Shown here piece after piece: positions 25,102 to 34,044 of a DNA stretch of 64,000 nucleotides. The notes beneath the pieces were generated by a model, which was given only the letters and a program-made list of their open reading frames with translations, did not search any database and was not told the DNA's origin. The DNA comes from Geoanaerobacter pelophilus (GTDB lineage: Bacteria; Desulfobacterota; Desulfuromonadia; Geobacterales; DSM-12255), in contig NZ_JAHCVJ010000005.1 in assembly GCF_018476885.1 (NCBI RefSeq), positions 62,001 to 126,000 on the forward strand, given 5' to 3'. The first letter of the stretch is position 1. The number at the start of each line of letters is the position of its first letter. The position numbers were made by a program, and so were the translations under genes.

Positions 25102-26349
25102 TTACTCCTCCAATCCGTCCTGGACCGTTCGTACTTGGTTCTTGCCGCTTCGCTTGGCAAGATAAAGCCCATCATCGGCTCTTTTCAATGCCGGGAAAAT
25201 ATCAGGTTCGCCGGACATACAGCAGGAGATGCCAGCACTTATTGTCACGGATATCCGGGTATCGGTGTCGCAGCAAAACTCATGCTTCTCGGTTATTACC
25301 CTGATTCTTTCGGCAATTTCACGAATGTCAGACGATAAGATGTCAGGGAGTACGACGAGGAACTCTTCTCCTCCATAGCGACCGATCAGATCATAACTTC
25401 GGCACCCGATTCTGATCATTTCCGCAATCCCGGTAAGAACGCTGTCCCCGACAAGGTGTCCATACGTGTCGTTAATCGATTTAAAGTTATCCACATCGAG
25501 CATAATAAACCCAAGGACAGGTGCGTTGTCATGAGCTTTGCCGATTCTCACTATTCGGGCAAACTCTTCTCTTGACCGGGCAAGAATGTGACGCCGGTTG
25601 AAAAGACCGGTCAGAGAGTCGGTAATTGCCAGTCCTTCAAGCTTTTCCTGGGCCTCTTTTAATTGCAACATTGCTTTGCGTATCAGTAAATAGGAAGCTC
25701 CGAAAACTCCGAACAGGGCACCAGTTATGATTAAGACCGAGTATATGACGCTAGACCGTATTTCATCATGGTACTTGGTGACATTCAGGTAGACCTCGAA
25801 GCAACCAATAATTCGGTTGTTCGGGTCACGGATCGGAATGTAGGTTTCTACCACTTTGACATTTATCATCTGCTCATCTGCAAGGTCCCGGAACACCTCT
25901 TTTGCTTCAAGATGTGAGTCGGTCTTGCCGGTTAATGCCTTTTGCAGACGCCGGTTGCCACTATCGATTTTGCCAATGATATGTTTGTCTGTACTGAAAA
26001 TTATCTGTGAATCAGCACTGTAAATCTTAATTTTAACAATATCGAACGGTTTGAGAAAAGTTCTGAGTCGGCTATCAAGAGCAGGGATTTCTGCAGGGGT
26101 TATTGACGGGCGATACCCTCCATCAGGAGAAATCGCAAAAAGTATCGGCTTTTCCAGTTCAGACAGAGACTGACACGTTTTAATGGCATCTTCTTCGGCG
26201 TGCAGCAGTACGTTGTGGGAATTCAATCGATATATCCCAATGCCTGCCAGAACAATGATCGCCACGGCAGATACGGAGGCGATCACTACAAGTGCATGGT
26301 GGAATTCACCGGGACGGATAGCGGCTTTTGAAGAAAATAAAGAAAGCAT
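25102..26349 (-). CDS. membrane diguanylate cyclase with periplasmic sensor region
   Basis: A 415-residue protein. TM1 is at about 20-42, a periplasmic region at 45-195 looks like a single Cache-type sensor, TM2 is near 200-222, then the GGDEF domain (about 240-405). The active motif is GGEEF, preceded by an RSYD inhibitory site (RxxD five residues before), so synthesis of cyclic di-GMP with product inhibition is expected. LTGLFNRRH and DNFKSINDTYGH are intact. The start has only a weak upstream site; no in-frame alternative is better. Confidence 0.92.
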   Translation of the reverse strand: MLSLFSSKAAIRPGEFHHALVVIASVSAVAIIVLAGIGIYRLNSHNVLLHAEEDAIKTCQSLSELEKPILFAISPDGGYRPSITPAEIPALDSRLRTFLKPFDIVKIKIYSADSQIIFSTDKHIIGKIDSGNRRLQKALTGKTDSHLEAKEVFRDLADEQMINVKVVETYIPIRDPNNRIIGCFEVYLNVTKYHDEIRSSVIYSVLIITGALFGVFGASYLLIRKAMLQLKEAQEKLEGLAITDSLTGLFNRRHILARSREEFARIVRIGKAHDNAPVLGFIMLDVDNFKSINDTYGHLVGDSVLTGIAEMIRIGCRSYDLIGRYGGEEFLVVLPDILSSDIREIAERIRVITEKHEFCCDTDTRISVTISAGISCCMSGEPDIFPALKRADDGLYLAKRSGKNQVRTVQDGLEE

Positions 26350-26499
26350 TAATGTAATATACCTCGCTTTACCTAACTTGCCAATTGTTCATCTCCACTT
26401 ATAATTTTAACTATGTGGTAGATCAGATTTCAAGCTGTCATCAGGTCAGAGGATATCGCAAGAGCCTCAGCCGCTGGCAATCAAGCTAGGAGGAGTACA

Positions 26500-26913
26500 A
26501 TGATCATTGGTAAATTGCCGTTCAAATCGGACATGTTGCGGGAGCTTAACAAAATTGCGGCAAAAAAAGGGGTGAAGGCAGGGACTGTGCAGGTGATGGG
26601 TTCATTGAAACGGGCAAGACTGTCATTTTACGATCAAAAAATTCGCGCCTACCGCGAGCTGGATTTTGACGCTCCGCACGAAATCGTTGCCTGTGCCGGC
26701 AATATTTCCCTTAGAGATGACAAGCCGTTTGTACATTTGCATCTTGCCGTATCCGGAAGTGCCGGTATTGTTGTGGGCGGTCACTGTCTGCAGGGGTGCA
26801 GTGTTTTTGCCGTTGAATTCACCATCATCCCTTTTCATGGCGAGGCGCCTCGCAGGGTTGTGGACAACGATACCGGGTTGCTCCTCTGGGAAAAGCCGCT
26901 TTACGAAGGATGA
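26500..26913 (+). CDS. PPC/DUF296 domain protein
   Basis: A 137-residue PPC-domain (plant and prokaryote conserved, DUF296) protein. The start has AGGAGG upstream. Typical features are GTVQVMGSLKRARLSFYD, ACAGNISLRDDKPFVHLHLAVSG and GGHCLQGCSVFAVEFTI; the His residues in FVHLHL and GGHC form a metal-binding-like site in known structures. Bacterial members form trimers; no AT-hook is present. Role unknown. A large hairpin follows 10 nt after the stop. Confidence 0.85.
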   Translation: MIIGKLPFKSDMLRELNKIAAKKGVKAGTVQVMGSLKRARLSFYDQKIRAYRELDFDAPHEIVACAGNISLRDDKPFVHLHLAVSGSAGIVVGGHCLQGCSVFAVEFTIIPFHGEAPRRVVDNDTGLLLWEKPLYEG

Positions 26914-26922
26914 GCTCTTAGC

Positions 26923-26994
26923 AAAAGCTCCATATGTGACACATGCAGAGGGTTCATCCATCAGTCTGATGCTGTGTAAACATATGGAGCTTTT
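26923..26994 (+). terminator. long-armed hairpin after the PPC gene
   Basis: AAAAGCTCCATATG (26923-26936) pairs exactly with CATATGGAGCTTTT (26981-26994), plus one more pair inside, around a 42-nt loop that has its own ACAC/GTGT pairing. It ends in five T. It most likely terminates transcription, though the loop is unusually long. Confidence 0.65.
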
Positions 26995-27367
26995 TGTCGG
27001 TGGGCTGGTGGCTTGGCAACGATTCGTAGAATGACCGACCTGATTCGCCTGGTCACGGTAATTAAAACCGGCTTGTCTTATCGATAATTTCTCTTCATAA
27101 AATCTGATGCACATTATGCCTGTAAACAGTTGGAACTCGTAGGTTTATATTTAGGAGAAGGACGGCATCCTTCCAAGTCCTGGTGGAGCAGGGGTGGGGT
27201 CTCCATGTTTATCGGGAACGATTGCCGCTTGAGGCCGGGCTGTCTGCTGTTGGCTGGAATGGTGCCATTGCGGTTCACTGCTGAGGTCATCAAAGAGTAG
27301 TTCTGCTTGTCATCGGCTTTTCAATCTTGTAGCATGTCTGAATTCTTCATCCGGAAGGATCGTCTCC
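26995..27367. other. unassigned 373-nt gap before cysM
   Basis: No known RNA or firm gene is visible. A 31-residue frame at 27205-27300 (ATG to TAG) has only a weak G-rich sequence upstream and composition that could be chance. AGGAGAAGGA near 27155 resembles a ribosome binding site but no long frame follows it. The segment may be a gene remnant plus the cysM promoter. Confidence 0.4.
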
Positions 27368-28291
27368 ATGCACACCAATCCATATTCGCTGGTCAATAAT
27401 ATCGGCAATACCCCATTAATCGAATTGCGATCCCTTGCCCCCTCTCCCAGAGTCAGAATTCTTGCCAAGCTAGAAGGTAACAATCCTGGTGGCTCGGTGA
27501 AAGACCGGCCGGCACTTTACATGCTCACCAAGGCTGAAGTGTCCGGGGAATTGACCCACGAAAAGACCATTCTCGAACCGACCTCCGGCAATACCGGCAT
27601 AGCCCTGGCTATGCTCGGCACTGCCAAGGGATACCGGGTCAAACTGGTGATGCCTGCCTGTGTCAGCATGGAGCGGCGCAGCGTTCTTGAGGCATTCGGC
27701 GCCGAAGTAGTTCTTTCGCCGCATGATGAGGCGACTGATGGTGCTATCAGGCTTGCCCACCGGATTCTGGAAGAAGACCCCGATCGTTATTACATGCCGA
27801 ACCAGTATGCCAACCCGAACAATATCCTGGCCCACTACGAGACCACCGGGCCTGAGATCATGCGCCAGGTGAACGGAGATATCGATGTCTTTGTCGCCGG
27901 GATGGGAACCAGCGGCACGCTGATGGGGGTCAGTCGGTATTTCAGGGATAATCGCCCCGGAACCCGGATTGTTGGCGTAGAGCCGAGATTAGGTCACCGG
28001 GTGCAGGGATTGAAGAACATGAAAGAGGCAATTGTTCCCGAGATTTACAACGAGGGGGCTCTTGACCTGAAGCTAACAGTTCAGGATGAGGAAGCGTTTG
28101 CCATGGCTCGGGAGCTGGCAACGCGCGAAGGCCTGTTTGTCGGCATGTCCAGTGGTGCCGCAGTCGCCGGGGCTCTGGCCGTTGCCAGGGATATGGAGTC
28201 TGGGACCATTGTGACACTTTTGCCTGACCGCGGTGACCGGTATCTCAGCACCTCGCTATTCCGCTCGGTTTGTGGTTCTTGTCCCCCATAG
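27368..28291 (+). CDS. cysM: cysteine synthase B (O-acetylserine sulfhydrylase)
   Basis: A 307-residue PLP enzyme making cysteine from O-acetylserine (or O-phosphoserine) and sulfide or thiosulfate. The PLP Lys is in NPGGSVKDRPA, the phosphate loop in TSGNTG, and GMGTSGTLMGVSRY is the glycine loop. The SVKDRPA form and short length fit CysM rather than CysK. The C-terminus ends in VCGSCPP with two Cys. GGAAGGA precedes the start by 9 nt. A terminator follows. Confidence 0.92.
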   Translation: MHTNPYSLVNNIGNTPLIELRSLAPSPRVRILAKLEGNNPGGSVKDRPALYMLTKAEVSGELTHEKTILEPTSGNTGIALAMLGTAKGYRVKLVMPACVSMERRSVLEAFGAEVVLSPHDEATDGAIRLAHRILEEDPDRYYMPNQYANPNNILAHYETTGPEIMRQVNGDIDVFVAGMGTSGTLMGVSRYFRDNRPGTRIVGVEPRLGHRVQGLKNMKEAIVPEIYNEGALDLKLTVQDEEAFAMARELATREGLFVGMSSGAAVAGALAVARDMESGTIVTLLPDRGDRYLSTSLFRSVCGSCPP

Positions 28292-28312
28292 CAGGCATTT
28301 TTAAATTAATAT

Positions 28313-28352
28313 GGCAAAAAAAGCCGCCTCGTTTCCGAAGCGGCTTTTTGTC
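28313..28352. terminator. bidirectional terminator after cysM
   Basis: AAAAAGCCGC (28318-28327) pairs with GCGGCTTTTT (28340-28349) around 12 nt. It separates cysM from the convergent small exported protein gene. Confidence 0.88.
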
Positions 28353-28369
28353 TTTTGTGTCGGGTGAAA

Positions 28370-28600
28370 CTACTTTGCTGCCGGAGCGGCGGCAGGAGCT
28401 TCTTCCTTCTTGACTTCTTTCTTGGCCTTCTTGGCTTTCTTGGCTTTTTTAGGAGCAGCTTTCTTCTCAGCCGGCTTATCGATCGGCGGGTGGCCTGGAG
28501 GCATTGCTGCCGGAGCAGCGGCAGGCTCGGCTGCGCAGACGATGCTGGCAAAGGATACGGCCACAAGAGCAGATACTAGTACAGAAAGCATTCTTTTCAT
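28370..28600 (-). CDS. small exported Lys/Ala/Pro-rich protein
   Basis: A 76-residue protein; the Met at 28600 is chosen because GAGG lies 7 nt upstream. A signal peptide (MKRMLSVLVSALVAVSFASIVCAA) is followed by a low-complexity mature part of about 50 residues: PAAAPAAMPPGHPPI, a Lys-rich stretch with repeated KKAK, then EEAPAAAPAAK. It may bind cell wall or nucleic acid, but low complexity prevents assignment. It is monocistronic. Confidence 0.72.
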   Translation of the reverse strand: MKRMLSVLVSALVAVSFASIVCAAEPAAAPAAMPPGHPPIDKPAEKKAAPKKAKKAKKAKKEVKKEEAPAAAPAAK

Positions 28601-28815
28601 TTGATACCTCGCTTGAGTTGGATTGATAATCACTGTATCAAATTATTTTTGGACGGCAAGCTATTCTGTCTCTTTAACTTGCCATAAGCAGATTAAATTG
28701 TTATAAATGTGGCCTGCGCTGGGTTTGCCAAAGCATGGCATGATTTATTAAAGAAATTCAGATTGCTGACGATATTAGCTGTAAAGCAACTTTTGGAAAG
28801 GAGGGGGCACATTCC

Positions 28816-29169
28816 GTGGATAACAGACAGTTTAGCAGAATGGATTTCAATGCCAAGGTTCTGGTCAGCTATGAAGGCAGTTCATTTACAGGAACTGTTG
28901 AGAACTTGAGCCTTAAGGGATTGTTCGTTAAGACTGATCAGAAAGTGCCTCTTGACGAAACGGTTGGGATAGTGCTCTCTTTTGCCGGCAGTAACGGCAA
29001 CCTTTCCCTGAGCCTTGAAGGTAAGGTGGTCAGGGTTTCAGAAGATGGCATCGGCCTAAACTTCAAAAAAATCTCTGTTGATTTCCTCGAACAGACTCTT
29101 GGCAACAGCTCGGAATGCACCGAAGAAGCTTGCGGCAATAGAAGCGCTCTCTGTCAAGCCGCGGTGTGA
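28816..29169 (+). CDS. PilZ domain protein
   Basis: A 117-residue single PilZ domain protein, a cyclic di-GMP receptor type. The start is GTG with AAAGGAGG upstream. The ligand motifs appear as RQFSRMDF near the N-terminus and NLSLKGLFV at about residue 34 (the D/NxSxxG box); GIGLNFKKIS closes the barrel. The C-terminal tail has three Cys. The first Arg box is slightly irregular, so binding is likely but not certain. Its terminator overlaps the 3' end of the convergent regulator gene. Confidence 0.85.
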   Translation: MDNRQFSRMDFNAKVLVSYEGSSFTGTVENLSLKGLFVKTDQKVPLDETVGIVLSFAGSNGNLSLSLEGKVVRVSEDGIGLNFKKISVDFLEQTLGNSSECTEEACGNRSALCQAAV

Positions 29170-29176
29170 AAACTCA

Positions 29177-29896
29177 TCACTGCTGATTAAAGCCGGGAAC
29201 CTCCGGCTTTTTTTGTCCCTTTGCCAACTCTTTTAACCGGTTAAGGTCATAAACAATCACCCTGCTTCCCTCTACCTCCATTATTCCCTCTTCCCGCAGT
29301 TTTCTAAGGCTCCTGGAAAGGGTCTCACTGACAGTCCCCAAGCGTGAAGCCAATTCACCCTTTTTCATCTCAAGCTCCAGATAGGTTTTACCCTGGAACG
29401 TCGTCGATTTCCTTTCAATCAATTCACACAAATATGCTGCAAGCCGGTTTGGGACTTCTGCGAAAGAGAGCTCTTCGATTTGCCGCGCAAACCGCCGCAG
29501 TAAAAGAGACAGTGAAACTATCAGGTTCATGGCAAAACGTGTATCCCGCTCCAGCAATCCCATGAACCCTTCACGTGGGAAAAACAGCACCTCTCCTTTC
29601 TCGATCCCCCTGGCCTCAGCCGGATAGCGACCGTCACCAAAGAACGCAGCTTCGGCAAAAGTCTCGCCCGGATGCACAAAGTGCAGCACTTTTTCCCGAC
29701 CGTCAGGAGAAACTTTACAAAGCTTCATGCCGCCAGATGCCAGAAGGTAGAAGCCGGTGGCCGGGTCTCCTTCGGAAAAGAGAGTCTCTCCCCGGTTAAA
29801 GGTTCTGCGACTGGAAATATCCGCTACGCCTGAGAGGTGTTCTTCGGATAAGCCGGAGAAGAGCATTGATTTTTTGAGAATTTGCACAGTGTCCAT
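29177..29896 (-). CDS. Crp/Fnr family transcriptional regulator
   Basis: A 239-residue regulator; the start at 29896 follows AGGAAG, whereas the frame further upstream overlaps the gatA start region. An N-terminal cyclic-nucleotide-binding-type beta barrel (about 10-130, FSEGDPATGFYLLASGGMKL) leads to a dimer helix and a winged helix-turn-helix (KGELASRLGTVSETLSRSLRKL) near residues 180-205. There is no N-terminal Cys cluster, so it is not an FNR-type [4Fe-4S] sensor. The signal is unknown. It is divergent from gatA with a 190-nt gap. Confidence 0.9.
   Translation of the reverse strand: MDTVQILKKSMLFSGLSEEHLSGVADISSRRTFNRGETLFSEGDPATGFYLLASGGMKLCKVSPDGREKVLHFVHPGETFAEAAFFGDGRYPAEARGIEKGEVLFFPREGFMGLLERDTRFAMNLIVSLSLLLRRFARQIEELSFAEVPNRLAAYLCELIERKSTTFQGKTYLELEMKKGELASRLGTVSETLSRSLRKLREEGIMEVEGSRVIVYDLNRLKELAKGQKKPEVPGFNQQ
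29189..29214 (+). terminator. terminator of the PilZ gene inside the Crp/Fnr gene end
   Basis: AAAGCCGG (29189-29196) pairs with CCGGCTTT (29203-29210), six-base loop, then seven T in total. It lies within the last 40 nt of the convergent regulator CDS, so those codons double as a terminator. Confidence 0.8.
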
Positions 29897-30085
29897 TAGG
29901 CACTTCCTGTTTGCCGATTGAATATCGACGGATTTTCTCTGTCGAGTGTACCTGATTTCCGCAAGAGGTAAAGCATGCCGATGCAGGCTTTGGTTCTCTT
30001 GATAGTGCATTTCCAAGGATAATTTGCTATAGTTCCGCACTGGCTGAAAATGTCGCAATCCTGATTTATCTCCCAAGGAGCAGAG

Positions 30086-31543
30086 ATGGAACTCTATGAA
30101 CTTACCATTCACGAGATGAATGAACTGCTTAAGGCCAGGAAGGTCTCTTCCGTCGAAGCCGTTCAGTCATGCCTTGCTCGTATCGAGGCCACCGATACCA
30201 GAGTTAATGCCTTCATAACCATAACCGGTGACGAGGCACTTAAGGCGGCAGCAGCAGCCGACCAGCAGATAGCTGCAGGGAATATACACTCTTTGACCGG
30301 CGTGCCCTTGGCTCTTAAGGACATCTTCGTCACCAAAGGCATTCGTACTACCTGTGCTTCTAAGATGCTCGATAATTATATTCCGCCGTATGACTCTACC
30401 TCTTGGCTCAAGTTAAAGGATTGTGGCGCAGTAATGCTGGGGAAACTGAACCAGGATGAGTTTGCCATGGGTTCTTCCTGTGAGAACAGTGCCTATGGCC
30501 CAACGAGGAACCCATGGAACTCGGAGTGCATACCCGGGGGATCTTCAGGCGGTTCTGCTGCCGCTGTTGCTGCTCAGCAGGCAATAGCAACGCTTGGCAC
30601 CGATACCGGCGGTTCAATTCGCCAGCCAGCCTCGCATTGCGGATGTGTCGGCCTCAAGCCTACTTATGGCAGAGTTTCCCGTTATGGTGTTATCGCCTAT
30701 GCCTCATCGCTCGATCAGGTCGGCCCGGTCACCCGCGATGTGACCGATGCCGCTATCATGCTCGGAACAGTAGCCGGTCATGACCCCCTGGATTCGACCA
30801 GTGTGGCCATGCCTGTTCCAGATTACACCAGATCGTTGCTGTCTGATGTCAAGGGGATGAAGATTGCCCTGCCGAAGGAGTACTTCATAGACGGGTTAGA
30901 TCCTGATGTTCAGAAAGCTATGGATGCTGCGATAGAAACCTACCGGAAGCTGGGCGCGGAGATCGTCGAAATAACGCTCCCTCACACCGACTACGCCGTT
31001 GCCTGTTACTACCTGATCGCAACGGCTGAGGCAAGTTCCAACCTGGCTCGCTACGAAGGGGTCAGGTTCGGCCATCGGGCAGCCGAGGCAAAAAACCTGC
31101 TGGAGATGTTCATGAAAAGCCGGGCCGAGGGATTCGGGGCCGAGGTAAAGCGGCGGATCATGCTCGGCACCTACGCCCTGTCTTCAGGCTATTACGATGC
31201 CTACTATCTCAAGGCCCAGAAGGTGCGGACCTTGATTATGCAGGATTTTCTCAAGGCCTTTGAAGGAGTGGACGTGATCCTCACTCCGGTGGCGCCTACC
31301 CCGGCCTTCAAGATAGGTGAGAAGACCAGCGACCCGCTCCAGATGTATCTGTCCGATATTTTTACTATTCCGGTCAACCTTGCCGGCACATGCGGCATAA
31401 GCGTTCCGGCCGGGATCAGCCAGAGCGGGCTCCCTATCGGTTTGCAACTGATCGGCCGCCCCTTCGGCGAGGAGACTATCATCCGCGCTGCTTACGCATT
31501 CGAGCAGGCGACGGAGTGGCAGAAGCAGAAAGCTAAACTTTAG
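30086..31543 (+). CDS. gatA: Asp-tRNA(Asn)/Glu-tRNA(Gln) amidotransferase subunit A
   Basis: A 485-residue amidase-signature enzyme releasing ammonia from glutamine for the GatCAB complex. The catalytic Lys is in PLALKDIF, the Ser residues in [13 protein letters not shown] and [15 protein letters not shown]. The start has AAGGAGC. It is followed after 16 nt by gatB. The usual gatC is not in front: the 190-nt gap to the regulator contains no frame for it. Confidence 0.96.
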   Translation: MELYELTIHEMNELLKARKVSSVEAVQSCLARIEATDTRVNAFITITGDEALKAAAAADQQIAAGNIHSLTGVPLALKDIFVTKGIRTTCASKMLDNYIPPYDSTSWLKLKDCGAVMLGKLNQDEFAMGSSCENSAYGPTRNPWNSECIPGGSSGGSAAAVAAQQAIATLGTDTGGSIRQPASHCGCVGLKPTYGRVSRYGVIAYASSLDQVGPVTRDVTDAAIMLGTVAGHDPLDSTSVAMPVPDYTRSLLSDVKGMKIALPKEYFIDGLDPDVQKAMDAAIETYRKLGAEIVEITLPHTDYAVACYYLIATAEASSNLARYEGVRFGHRAAEAKNLLEMFMKSRAEGFGAEVKRRIMLGTYALSSGYYDAYYLKAQKVRTLIMQDFLKAFEGVDVILTPVAPTPAFKIGEKTSDPLQMYLSDIFTIPVNLAGTCGISVPAGISQSGLPIGLQLIGRPFGEETIIRAAYAFEQATEWQKQKAKL

Positions 31544-31559
31544 ATATCCGAGGATACCG

Positions 31560-32999
31560 ATGAAATATCAACCAGTAATTGGACTCGAAGTCCATGTTCA
31601 GCTGAAAACCAACACCAAGATATTCTGTGGCTGCTCCACCCAGTTCGGGGCCTCCCCCAACTCCCAGACTTGCCCGGTTTGCCTCGGTCTGCCCGGCGCG
31701 CTGCCGGTGCTCAACAAAAAGGTTGTTGAGTATGCCATAAAGGCCGGCCTGGCTACCAATTGCGCTATCTCGCCCCGGAGCATCTTTGCCCGCAAGAACT
31801 ACTTTTACCCTGATTTGCCCAAAGGCTATCAGATCAGTCAGTACGAACTGCCGATATGCGTTGGCGGCCATCTGGATATCGATGGCGAATGGGGCACAAA
31901 GAGGATCGGCATCACCCGCATCCATATGGAAGAGGATGCCGGCAAGCTGGTGCATTCTGATATCCCCGGTCTCGGCGGCGGCTCTGGCGTGGACCTGAAC
32001 CGCGCCTGCACGCCACTTCTGGAAATAGTCTCCGAACCGGACATCCGGACTGCCGATGAAGCAGTGGCCTATCTCAAGAAACTCCATCAGATCGTTGTCT
32101 ATCTCGGCATCTGCGACGGCAACATGGAAGAGGGGAGTTTCCGTTGCGATGCTAACGTATCGGTCATGCCGGTCGGTTCAGACAAGTTCGGCACCCGTAC
32201 CGAGACCAAAAACGTCAACTCGTTCCGCTTCGTCAAGCAGGCGATCGAGCACGAAATTGAACGTCAGATCGAACTGATCGAGGACGGCGGCAAAGTAATC
32301 CAGGAGACCCGGCTGTTCGATCCGAATACCGGCGAAACGCGATCCATGCGCGGCAAGGAAGAGGCGCACGATTACCGCTATTTTCCGGATCCTGACCTGG
32401 TGCCGCTGGTCATATCCAATGACTGGGTGGAGGATACCCGGCTGTCACTGCCGGAGCTCCCTGAAGCCAAGTTTGCCCGCTACCAGTCAGACCTCGGCCT
32501 GACTCCCTACGATGCCGAGGTGTTGACCGCAACCCGCGAGCTGGCAGAGTATTTTGAGTCCTGCCTGACAGCTGGGGCGCAGCCGAAAATGGCTGCCAAC
32601 TGGGCGATGGGCGAGGTTACCAGAGGGTTGAATGACGCGGGACTGTCCATCAGTGACTGCCCGGTAACTCCGCTGCAGCTGGTTGAGCTGTTGCAACTTA
32701 TTGAAAAAGGTACGGTCTCCGGCAAGATCGCCAAGACGGTTTTTGACGAGCTGTGGCAGAATGGCGGTACGGCGGCAAAGATCGTTGAGGAAAAAGGGCT
32801 GGTGCAGGTGTCGGATACCGGTGAGATCGAGAAGATCATCGACGAGATTATGGCTGCCAACATGGGGCAGGTGGAGGAGTATCGTGGCGGCAAAGACAAG
32901 GTGTTCGGTTTCTTTGTCGGCCAGGTGATGCGTGCTTCCAAGGGCAAGGCGAACCCGGCAGTGGTGAACGAACTGCTGGTTAAGAAGCTGAAAGGATAA
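31560..32999 (+). CDS. gatB: Asp-tRNA(Asn)/Glu-tRNA(Gln) amidotransferase subunit B
   Basis: A 479-residue GatB with [11 protein letters not shown] at the start, zinc-region CGCSTQFG...[22 protein letters not shown] and the C-terminal YqeY-like helical domain (about 330-479) that binds tRNA. It activates misacylated Glu or Asp on tRNA and transfers ammonia from GatA. A GAGGA site precedes the start, and mtnA begins 5 nt after the stop. Confidence 0.96.
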   Translation: MKYQPVIGLEVHVQLKTNTKIFCGCSTQFGASPNSQTCPVCLGLPGALPVLNKKVVEYAIKAGLATNCAISPRSIFARKNYFYPDLPKGYQISQYELPICVGGHLDIDGEWGTKRIGITRIHMEEDAGKLVHSDIPGLGGGSGVDLNRACTPLLEIVSEPDIRTADEAVAYLKKLHQIVVYLGICDGNMEEGSFRCDANVSVMPVGSDKFGTRTETKNVNSFRFVKQAIEHEIERQIELIEDGGKVIQETRLFDPNTGETRSMRGKEEAHDYRYFPDPDLVPLVISNDWVEDTRLSLPELPEAKFARYQSDLGLTPYDAEVLTATRELAEYFESCLTAGAQPKMAANWAMGEVTRGLNDAGLSISDCPVTPLQLVELLQLIEKGTVSGKIAKTVFDELWQNGGTAAKIVEEKGLVQVSDTGEIEKIIDEIMAANMGQVEEYRGGKDKVFGFFVGQVMRASKGKANPAVVNELLVKKLKG

Positions 33000-33003
33000 C
33001 CCA

Positions 33004-34044
33004 ATGTCTTTTAGAACCATCGAATGGCGGGGCGACAAGGTAGTAATGATCGATCAGACCAAGCTTCCCACCGAAGAGGTCTACAACGAATACTCGGACT
33101 TCCAGGGAGTAGCTGAGGCGATCCGCGGCATGATCATCCGTGGAGCCCCGGCAATAGGGGTAGCTGCGGCAATGGGCGTTGCTCTCGGTGCCAGGGACAT
33201 TATCGCCGACACCCATGAATCGTTTTTCCGCCAGCTTTCCAATGTCTGTGATGTGCTTGCTCGGACAAGGCCCACTGCGGTCAATCTTTTCTGGGCAATT
33301 GAGCGGATGAAAAGGGTTGCCGAGGCGAACCGCGACAAGGATATCAACTCGATCAGGGCTATTCTGAAGGCCGAAGCCATTGCCGTAGAGGCTGAAGACC
33401 TGCAGATCTGCAAGGCAATCGGCGCCAACGGCGCAGCCCTTATCAAGGACGGGGCAACAGTGCTGACCCACTGTAACGCCGGTGGGCTGGCAACCGCCGG
33501 ATATGGCACCGCGCTTGGTGTTATCCGGGCAGCTCACGAGTCCGGGAAGAAGATCAAGGTCATTGCGGACGAAACCCGGCCCTGGCTGCAGGGGGCAAGG
33601 CTCACCGCCTGGGAGCTGATGAAGGACAATATCCCGGTCACCCTCATCTCCGACAACATGGCTGGCTGGTTGATGCAGAATGGCGAGATTGACTGTTGCG
33701 TGGTGGGAGCGGATCGGATTGCCGCCAATGGCGACACGGCCAACAAGATCGGGACCTATAGCGTGGCGGTGCTGGCAAAAGAGCACAGGATTCCATTTTA
33801 TGTGGCTGCTCCGATTTCGACTCTTGACCTGTCACTCGATAGTGGGGCCAAGATTCCGATCGAGGAGCGGACTATAACGGAAGTGACCCAGATCAAGGGG
33901 ATTCAGATCGCCCCGGAGGGAGTAAAAGTCCGCAATCCGGCGTTTGATGTCACTCCGGCCCGATATGTGACGGCAATCATCACTGAAAAGGGTGTGGCGC
34001 ATGGTGACTACTTAGAGTCACTCTCCGCACTGGCAAAGGGATGA
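33004..34044 (+). CDS. mtnA: S-methyl-5-thioribose-1-phosphate isomerase
   Basis: A 346-residue isomerase of the methionine salvage pathway, converting methylthioribose-1-phosphate to methylthioribulose-1-phosphate. Conserved blocks include [51 protein letters not shown] and [20 protein letters not shown], holding the catalytic Cys and Asp. It overlaps glnE by four bases (ATGA). No other salvage gene is nearby, as is common in Geobacter-type genomes. Confidence 0.95.
   Translation: MSFRTIEWRGDKVVMIDQTKLPTEEVYNEYSDFQGVAEAIRGMIIRGAPAIGVAAAMGVALGARDIIADTHESFFRQLSNVCDVLARTRPTAVNLFWAIERMKRVAEANRDKDINSIRAILKAEAIAVEAEDLQICKAIGANGAALIKDGATVLTHCNAGGLATAGYGTALGVIRAAHESGKKIKVIADETRPWLQGARLTAWELMKDNIPVTLISDNMAGWLMQNGEIDCCVVGADRIAANGDTANKIGTYSVAVLAKEHRIPFYVAAPISTLDLSLDSGAKIPIEERTITEVTQIKGIQIAPEGVKVRNPAFDVTPARYVTAIITEKGVAHGDYLESLSALAKG

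Noticed and set aside
28700-28780. Possible sigma-54 promoter (TGG...GC pattern near 28728-28743) before the PilZ gene
   Set aside because: The spacing fits but TGGGTT and AAGCA match the -24/-12 consensus poorly.
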